From Annona cherimola (Eukaryota; Streptophyta; Magnoliopsida; Magnoliales; Annonaceae): 64,000 bases of DNA. The notes under the pieces were generated by a model that searched no databases, was not told the DNA's origin, and worked only from the letters and a program-made list of their open reading frames with translations. Both the position numbers and the translations under genes were made by a program. The DNA is taken from positions 51,575,174 through 51,639,173 of the forward strand of contig CM059975.1 of the NCBI GenBank assembly GCA_030490835.1, given 5' to 3'. This document shows positions 56,918 to 64,000 of this stretch, piece by piece (the first letter of the stretch is position 1; every line of letters begins with the position of its first letter).

Positions 56918-58566
56918 TGACGAGCTGCGTATATGTCAATTAAAATGCTCGCTATTTACGCAAGTATACATGCCGCGTCAAGTAATAAAGAGTGAGTAGA
57001 GTATCATTCCCACGAGGAATTGTTAACTGAATTATTAATTAGTTAAACTACTTTTGATAGATGGAAAATTCTAGTTTTGTGATTTAACTAAGCTAACGAT
57101 TGCAATGACAAATTAGAGTGAAAGTTCAAGACTACTGGATACTTTGAACGAGTTTTCTGATTAGGGATGACAGATGGATAGCTCGGAATCCTTGAATCTA
57201 AACTATATTGCTTTGGTTCTTTTTAATTGGATTGCATATGGATTTATTAGACCAAGTTCATATATCTTTATATATGTCTTCCAACATTATATAAAGCTAA
57301 TTACACCCTATTTAACTGCTATGTTTCCATGCCATTAAATACAGTGAAATTGATAAGTTCATAACTTGTATACTAACTATACAGGGTTTAACAGTATATT
57401 CCTATCTGTTAAACAACTCTCCTTACACAAAGGTCGAAACCTATGGCTTGCACATGGATCTGGCAGAGATTTTCCTCTTCCAAGGATAAATCAAGCAATT
57501 AAATCATCTTACAAGGTAGCTAATATTGTAAAAAGCATTCAATCCACACAAGAAAGGTAAATCATACACAATCATGCATAAAATCAACTATTCATTATTG
57601 AATATTCTTAGAACCAAGAAACAATATAGTTTAGAATTCAAATCATCCTAATTATCTATCTAATGGAGGTTTAGTTCAAAGACATGATCTTAACATCTAA
57701 TACATCCATATAAAAAGTATCCATAAAGGCAGAGAAAGAAAATTGGAAAGAATAAGAAAAACTGTTTTCCAGAGGTTTCCACCAACGAGACTTGAATCCT
57801 TTCTTCAATCCGGGCTTTGATCTTGATTTCCGCTTTCTCTTGCACTTTAATTCGTACTCCAGCTCTCTTTTTCTCTCTCCCCACGCGCAAACCCCTAGGA
57901 ATTACTTATAGAGTTCCTTTTGCGCAGCTTACGCACTAGAATATTCGCGTAAGGATGTGTATTGGAGCCTAGGCGCCAACTCCTTGTGTGCTGAGCAACT
58001 TGGACACATTCTGCAAAACCCTAGAAATTCATGCACTGGGCGCCAACTCCCTAAACATTCCTGGCTTGGAGCTTCTCCTTTACATCTTGTGGTTTATCAT
58101 GCCTGGCGCCTAGGCACCAACTCCCTGGAATATTGCCTGAGTTGTGGCTCAACATCGTCTGAACTTGGGTTGCATGTAGATGAAGTGGTGCCTAGGCGCC
58201 AACTCCTTGGAAACCATGCTGTCTGCTGTGTGTGCTGAAAATGGCCAAGGCATGTAGGGTGGCTCCTGGGCGCCAATGGGTGGCGCCTAGGCACTGTCCA
58301 TATGCCTCTGGTTGCCTTAACTTGCATTCAACTCGTCCGCTCTGCCTTCACACGTCCCGTCCTTCCTGCAAAAGATGGAAAACTAAGTAAATGAACTAAA
58401 AATGCCTAAATATTGCTAAAAATGCGTAAAAACTAAATAATGGTCCTAAAATGCAAAACGAGTGAAAATTAAGCTAAATGTATGCAAACTAAGCCTAATC
58501 TCTCGAACTAATGCACAAATCAAGTCTGAAATGGGCCATGATAACTCATAAAAATACGAGTTATCA
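56918..58566 (-). repeat. 3' LTR of element J
   Basis: 1,649 bp, TGACGAGCTGCG...CGAGTTATCA in plus reading. Near the right end a 9-bp inverted repeat TGATAACTC/GAGTTATCA (58539-58566) forms a hairpin at the U3 terminus. GGCGCCTAGGCGCC-type palindromes occur at 57960-58290. ORFs at 57366-57560 and 57957-58327 are not supported as genes. Confidence 0.88.
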
Positions 58567-58578
58567 CACCCCCAAACA
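58567..58578 (-). other. Polypurine tract of element J
   Basis: Minus-sense TGTTTGGGGGTG immediately before the LTR start TGATAACTCG. Confidence 0.75.
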
Positions 58579-58807
58579 TAAATGTTGCTAATCCTCGAGC
58601 AACACATGCAAACAGTATGAATGAATGAATGAATGCTTCCAAGCATGATCCTTGTGAAATTATGCTCCAAATTATTCTCCTGAAAAATAAAAATAAAAAC
58701 CCAAAACAAAAACAAAAACAAAAACGCAAATCAAAATGAAACTGAGCAATGGGTTTCCTCCCATTCAGCGCTAAGCTTAACGTCCTCAGCCCGACGTCCC
58801 ATAATGA

Positions 58808-59678
58808 TTAGCCAATTCCCGCTCTATTGAACTTCCATCCATGCAGCATGTGCACTAGAAGTTCAGATCTTTTCCTAGCCTCTTCAAATGGATCAGCTCG
58901 CCACCTTTCATGAATTTCATAGAGAATGTAGAAGAATTGTTCTTCAGGGTCTTGAATTAAGGATGACTTCGAGATGGTGCTTTCCATGGTTATGCATTGA
59001 TCAATCAAGTCATGTTGCACTCGAATTTCAGGAGGACCAATTAGAGGAGTGTTGATATGATAATTTTCAATTTTCTCCATGATATCAGCTTCATTTCTTC
59101 ATCAATTTCTTCTTCCACTTCCTGGCTTTCCATTGGCTTGGCCAATTGTTCAAGAATGAATTTAGGGGCAAATTGTTCTGCTGCATAAATGGATATATCT
59201 TCTTTGATGCTTGAAGTGACTTTACAGCTCTCATCCAACACAGTTTCCTTTGAATCCTCCACAATATCAGTTGAACAAGACTCTTGATGCTTATTTTGAA
59301 ATGCAGTAGCCAACTGTTCCACCTGGTTTTGCATGTTCATGTTAAACTCCATTTGGCTCTTCATAAATTGCATGAACATGTCCTCCAAAGATGACTTGCT
59401 TTCAGGTAGTTACGGCTCCTCTTCTCGATATGCTTGGAATTCCGTCGGCATCATATTTTCTAATTGTGAATCTCCATAGTAGTCCTTTGCATCATTAGAA
59501 TGATCAAGATAGCCCACAAATCGCAATACGTTGAATAAGAATTGTTCATATCCTACATTTGATTATCAAAACCTACAAATTGAACTGGAGGTGCCCATAC
59601 ATTGTCATACTCATGGAAGCCTATTGTATGTGGGGTTGAAAGTTCTGCACTTGGCCAATGGTAAGCATATGAAGCCAT
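58808..59678 (-). pseudogene. Element J single ORF (gag-like, function unknown)
   Basis: A roughly 290-codon frame, starting at an ATG at 59678 ('MASYAYHWPSAELSTPHT', 'GFHEYDNVWAPPVQFVGFDN'). It is broken by a frameshift near 59565, a TAA at 59412-59410 and a second frameshift near 59085. The middle has 'MEDMFMQFMKSQMEFNMNMQ' and 'NQVEQLATAFQN', which resemble the region after the gag core in Athila-type polyproteins. The end has 'FYILYEIHERWRADPFEEAR' and 'LLVHMLHGWKFNRAGIG'. No zinc knuckle, protease or RT is present. It may be a gag-derived or structural protein of a non-autonomous family; I do not recognise an exact match. Confidence 0.55.
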
Positions 59679-59824
59679 TGAAAATTGCAATAAACAGACC
59701 CCTGAAATAAGATTTTATCAAGAGAGAAGAATTGAAAAGAAGAAAAGAAGAAAATGTAAAATTAAATATAATTACAGAATTGTACAAGAAAGCAATGAAA
59801 CTAATCAAAAATTAGTTAAACAAT

Positions 59825-59842
59825 TCCCTGGAAATGGCGCCA
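59825..59842 (-). other. PBS of element J (tRNA-Asp)
   Basis: Minus-sense TGGCGCCATTTCCAGGGA, matching 15 of 18 nt of the tRNA-Asp 3' complement, separated from the LTR by the 6-nt AGTTTT. The same spacer occurs in the 16.4-kb copy, where the PBS is perfect. Confidence 0.85.
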
Positions 59843-59848
59843 AAAACT

Positions 59849-61399
59849 TAACAAGCTGCATATATGTCAATTAAAATGCTCACTATTTACGCAAGTATAC
59901 GTGCCGCGTCAAGTAATAAAGAGTGAGTAGAGTATCATTCCCACGAGGAATTGTTAACTGAATTATTAATTAGTTAAACTACTTTTGATGGATGGAAAAT
60001 TCTAGTTTTGTGATTTAACTAAGCTAATGATTGCAATGAGAAATTAGAGTGAAAGTTCGAGACTACTGGATACTTTGAACGGGTTTTCTGATTAGGAATG
60101 GCAGATGGATAGCTCGGAATCCTTGAATCTAAACTATATTGCTTTGGTTCTTTTTAATTAGATTGCATATGGATTTACTAGCTCAAGTTCATATATCTTT
60201 ATATATGTCTTCCAACATTATATAAAGCTAATTACACCCTATTTAATTGTTATGTTCCTATTCCATTAAATACAGTGAAATTGATAAGTTCATAACTTGT
60301 ATAATGACTACACAGGGTTTAACGATATATTCCTATCCGTTAAACAACTCTCCTTACACAAAGGTCGAAACCTTTGCCTTGCACATGGATCTGGCAGAGA
60401 TTTTCCTCTTCCAAGGATAAATCAAGCAATTAAATCATCTTATAAGGTAGCTAATATTGTAAAAAGCATTCAATCCACACATGCAACGGTAAATCATACA
60501 CAATCATGCATAAAATCAACTTTTCATTCCTGAATATTCTAAGAACCAAGAAACAATATAGTTTAGAATTCAAATCATCCTAACTGTCCATCTAATGGAG
60601 GTTTAGTTCAAAGACATGATCTTAACATCCAATACATCCATATAAAAAGTATCGATAAAGGCAGAGAAAGAAAATTGGAAAGAATAAGAAAAACTGTTTT
60701 TCGGCGGTTTCCACCAACGAGACTTGAATTCTTTCTTCAATCCTGGCTTTGATCTTGATTTCTGCTTTCTCTTGCACTTTAGTTCATACTCCGGCTCTCT
60801 TTTTCTCTCTCCCCGCGTGTGACCTAGGAATTACTTATAGAGTTCCTTTTGCGCAGTTTACCCACTGGAATATTCACGTATGGATGCGTATTGGCGCCTA
60901 GGCACCAACTCCCTGTGTGCTGAGGAACTTGGACACATTCTGCAAAACCCTAGAAATTCATGCACTAGCGCCTAGGCGCCAACTCCCTGGGCATTCCTGG
61001 CTTGGAGCTTCTCCTTTACATCTTGTGATTTATCATGCCTGACGCCTAAGTGCCAACTCCTTGGAAACCATGTTGTCAGCTGTGTGTGCTAAAAATGGCC
61101 AAGGCACGAAGGGTGGCGCCTAGGCGCCATCCATCTACCTCTGGTTGCCTCAGCTTGCATTCAACTCGTCCACTCTGCCTTCACACGTCCCGTCCTTCCT
61201 GCAAAAGATGGAAAACTAAGTAAATGAACTAAAAATGCCTAAATAATGCTAGAAATACCTAAAAACTAAATAATGCTCCTAAAATACAAAGTGAGTGAAA
61301 ATTAAGCTAAATGTATGCAAACTAAGCCTAATCTCTCGAACTAATGCACAAATCAAGTTTGAAATGGGCCATGATAACTCATAAAAATACGAGTTATCA
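59849..61399 (-). repeat. 5' LTR of element J
   Basis: 1,551 bp, TAACAAGCTGCA...CGAGTTATCA (first TG decayed to TA). It matches 56918-58566 except for fewer GGCGCC-containing units at 60890-61130. Minus-strand TATAAG at 60839-60834. The terminal 9-bp inverted repeat is kept. Confidence 0.87.
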
Positions 61400-63179
61400 C
61401 TAACTTTAGTTATTGAAAGTTGAGAATGAAACAATTGATCATGGCTACAGACATTGATTCTTGGATTGCTATCCAAGATGGGGTTGTGCTGCCTACCGAT
61501 AAAAGAGCCTCCACATGGTCCGAGGAGGAAGTAAGAGTTGTTAAAAGCAACATGAAAGCCATGAATTCTCTCTTTTGTGAATTAACGGCATCGGAATATG
61601 ATAAAGTATCATCATGCCAAACTGCCAAAGAAATATGGGACACATTGACATCCATTTATGAGAAAACTTCTTAAGTCCAAGGGACGATAAGAAATATTTT
61701 GATTGGAGAATTGGAAAGTTTCAAAATGCTAGAAACAGAAAATATTTTTGAAATATTTGCTAGATTTTCTAAAATTACTAATGCCTTGAAAGGTCTAGGA
61801 AAAGCAATTTCTGAATCTGAGCAAGTAATGAAAATTCTAAGGGCGCTACCCGAATCATGGACTCCAAAGATTACATCTATTGAGGAAGCGAAAGACCTCA
61901 ATACACTACGGCTAGAAGACCTTATATGCTCACTCATGTCACATGAGTTGATAAAAAGGATAAATGAGGAGCAACATAAAGGAAAGAGAGCTATTGCCTT
62001 AAAAGACGCACAAGATTCGGACGACTCCACCTCATCATCACAAAACAACGATGAGGAAATTGCTTTCCTTACAAAATTATTCAAAAAATTTATAAGGAAA
62101 GAATTTCAAAAATTTTAAAGAAAGAAATTCTAAGGAGAAAAAGAAAGAGGCAACAAAATATTTTCGGTGTGACGGTATGGGGAATATGCAAACCCAATGC
62201 CCAACGCCTGAGGAAACCAAAGCAAAGGAGCGAAGAGAAAAGAAAGATCGAGGCGATAATAGAAAATTTCAAAGGATCAAAGGAAGAGGCATGTATGTAA
62301 ACGAGGAAGTATCCACAATGTGCAATTCCTCAAGTGAAGAAAATGAGGCAGATTGTGCAAGGATTTGTTGCATGGAAAATATGAAACATTCCAACATATG
62401 TCTTGCAGCGACGGAAATTTTGGAGGACCAAACCACGTCAATAAACTGCACAAGTAGTGAAGAGGTAACCTCTAAACAAAATTTTTTTTCTATTTTTGCT
62501 CTACAAATGACTGCCTCAAATGTGCTGAATTAGAAGAACTTCAACAAGCCTATGATTCATTATATAAGGAAATAAAGAATTTAGGAAATAAGTTCATAAT
62601 AAAGAAAAGACAATGTGACACAGCAATTATTGTGAATGAAAAACTTGCAGAAAAAGTTGATCATTTGACAAGCGAAAGGAATATCTTGACAAACGAGTTA
62701 GAAAAACTCAAAAAGGAAAATGAATCATTAAATGAATCGCTTGCTAAGTTTTCTAATCCTGGAGAAAGTGTCAAAATATTTTTTAAAATGACCACCCAAA
62801 ATTGTAAGAAAGGACTTGGGTATACTACATTTGAGCAGGGTGAAAATAGCAAATCTAATGCTCCAAGGACTTATAGAAACATAGTAAAACCCATCCATGC
62901 TAAACCTAAAATAAATCATGTGGTTTTCACCAAAAGACCAACTGGGGAACCAGCTACCAAATGGCTTCCCACTCCTAGACTCTCAGGAGCCTATAATTTT
63001 TGCAACAAGATGGAACACAAGGTATATCAATGCAAAATGAGAAAATTACAAAACCTTAGTGCAAAATTGGTTTGGATGCCCAAGAGCATTGGATTTATGT
63101 CTTCAAAAGTAGATCAACGCAGATTCCAATGGATAACTTACCCAAATGGACCTATAAAATGGGTACCAAAAGGATAAGC

Positions 63180-64000
63180 TCTACTTGACTTTATTCTTGC
63201 AGGTTTGTCTTAGAGCTAAGGCCAATCATATGGTTTATAGATAGTGGCTGCTCAAGACACATGGCAGGAGAAAAAGGACTGTGCCATAAAATCAACTCGT
63301 GTAATGAAGGAACAGTTGTTTTTGGAAATAATGAGAAAGGTAAAATCAAAGGTAAAGGAAATATTTATAGAAACTCAAATGCATGTATTGAGGATGTACT
63401 ATTTGTCGAAGGACTCAAATACAATTTAATGAGTATTAGTCAATTATGTGATAAAGGTTATAAAGTTGTATTTGAATCCTCTATCTGCAATGTATTTGAT
63501 GATGATCACATAGTATTTAGTGGCAAAAGACATGAAAATGTATATTTGGTTTGCCGAGATGAACTCGAGGGAAAATGTCTAATAGTCATAGAAAACGATC
63601 CATGGATATGGCATACAAAGCTTGGACATATAAATATGTCAAATATCAAAACATTGTGGAAAAAGAGTCTAGTACATGGGTTATCAAAGCTTAAATATGA
63701 CAAGGATAAGATTTGCAAAGCTTGTCAATTATCCAAACAACCCAAAATGTCATTTTCCACCAAAAAGGAAATTTCAACAACTAGACCACTTGAATTATTG
63801 CATATGGATCTTTATGGGCCATCGGACATTTTAACTCTTGGTGGGAAAAATTATGTATTTGTAATTGTTGACGATTTTTCAAGATTTACTTGGATTATAC
63901 TCTTAGTTAGCAAAGATGAAGCATTTTCTATGTTTGTCATATTTTCAAATTTGTTGCAAAATGAAAAATAAAATGCAATTATTTCCATTAGAAGTGATCA
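63180..64000 (+). pseudogene. CopC protease and integrase (runs off the window)
   Basis: In the -1 frame relative to the end of gag, as in CopA. Protease 'WFIDSGCSRHMAGE' near 63235-63275 (DSG kept), with a TGA shortly upstream at about 63206. The open frame 63261-63971 covers the zinc region ('WHTKLGHINMSNIKTLW', 'CKACQLSKQPKMSF') and the first part of the core ('LLHMDLYGPS', 'VDDFSRFTWI'). A TAA follows 'LLQNEK' (63969-63971), the same codon where CopB has TAA and CopA has CAA. Bases 63972-64000 continue with 'SIRSD'. The 3' part lies outside the window. Confidence 0.88.

Larger units (their letters stand above)
56918..61399 (-). mobile_element. Element J: non-autonomous Athila-like LTR retrotransposon
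   Basis: 4,482 bp with a perfect TSD CTAAC (56913-56917 and 61400-61404) inside CopC gag. Minus sense: 5' LTR 61399-59849, spacer AGTTTT, PBS TGGCGCCATTTCC (tRNA-Asp type, 59842-59825), about 1.28 kb internal region with one gag-like ORF remnant, polypurine tract TGTTTGGGGGTG (58578-58567), 3' LTR 58566-56918. A tRNA-Asp PBS and the 'GTSG..' plus 'RKPIAQ'-like end of the internal region fit the Athila/Tat side of Ty3/gypsy. It has no pol, so it depends on a relative for movement. Confidence 0.88.
56837..63177 (+). pseudogene. CopC gag (split by element J)
   Basis: Starts ATG 56837 ('MTFQSTSTPAFVEGQSLT', 'RPPLFDGTN'), is cut at 56917 by element J, and resumes at 61405 after the TSD ('FSY', then TGA where Trp is usual, 'KLRMKQLIMATDIDSW'). 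A further stop lies at 61672-61674 ('YEKTS' then TAA, probable CAA), with frameshifts near 62098 and 62485. The zinc knuckle has lost its first Cys and its His (Y-FR-C-DGMG-N-MQTQ-C). The C-terminal part, 62632-63177, contains a coiled coil ('ERNILTNELEKLKKENESLN') and ends 'PNGPIKWVPKG', the same gag terminus as CopA. Confidence 0.87.

Noticed and set aside
58097..58327. ORFs of 76-93 codons in the J LTR
   Set aside because: They come from GGCGCC palindromic repeats, are open on both strands and are not shared intact with the other J LTRs.

Overview
The window looks like repeat-rich, probably pericentromeric-type nuclear DNA of a flowering plant. I found no host gene. Essentially all of the 64 kb can be assigned to LTR retrotransposons, solo LTRs or LTR fragments, and two MITEs. 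The evidence is plant-type Ty3/gypsy and Ty1/copia proteins, tRNA-Met(i) and tRNA-Asp primer binding sites, TG...CA LTR ends with 5-bp target-site duplications (TSDs), AT-rich noncoding DNA, and coding regions broken by C-to-T/G-to-A type stop codons. I cannot name the species.

Layout. Bases 1-395 hold a gypsy integrase fragment (minus). Bases 395-2063 and 2084-5625 are two copies of a very long LTR family ('E') in head-to-head inversion. The second E copy is cut by three later insertions and resumes at 21016-21265 and 37208-38155. The first insertion is a complete but decayed gypsy element ('GypA', 5626-21015, minus, TSD GCYGT). It carries inside it a MITE (about 5735-6110), a solo LTR ('I', 6452-9496) and a remarkable LTR-plus-tRNA insertion (16395-17946). 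The next is solo LTR 'F' (21266-37207 overall), which in turn hosts solo LTR 'D' (21278-24582) and a complete Sirevirus-like copia element ('CopA', 25979-36522, minus, TSD TATAA). At about 38160 the second E copy is fused, inverted, to a third E copy (38165-47901), itself holding solo LTR 'G' (40529-44112), a Tourist-like MITE (45065-45345) and solo LTR 'H' (45843-47542).

From 47902 to the window end lies a rearranged group of copia sequences related to CopA. A minus-strand LTR and tail (47902 to about 49635) are joined inverted to a plus-strand integrase-RT-RNase H-third ORF (to 54387). A plus-strand LTR follows (54954-56787), which directly precedes a PBS, gag, protease and integrase that run off the window. 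The gag is split at 56917/61405 by a complete non-autonomous Athila-like element ('J', 56918-61399, TSD CTAAC) of the same family as the LTR-plus-tRNA insertion.

The most unusual object is 16395-17946. It is a full J-family LTR attached to an almost complete tRNA-Asp(GUC) sequence, then to a 12-bp inverted copy of the LTR's own U3 terminus, all bounded by a perfect 5-bp TSD inside a reading frame that closes up exactly when the insertion is removed. It reads like an integrated reverse-transcription intermediate in which the primer tRNA was copied far beyond the normal 18 nt. Other points of interest are three fold-back (inverted) junctions, a conserved third ORF in the copia family with its own pyrimidine-rich leader and palindrome array, tandem hairpins with compensatory changes in the E LTR, and a U5-end hairpin shared by several otherwise different LTR families.
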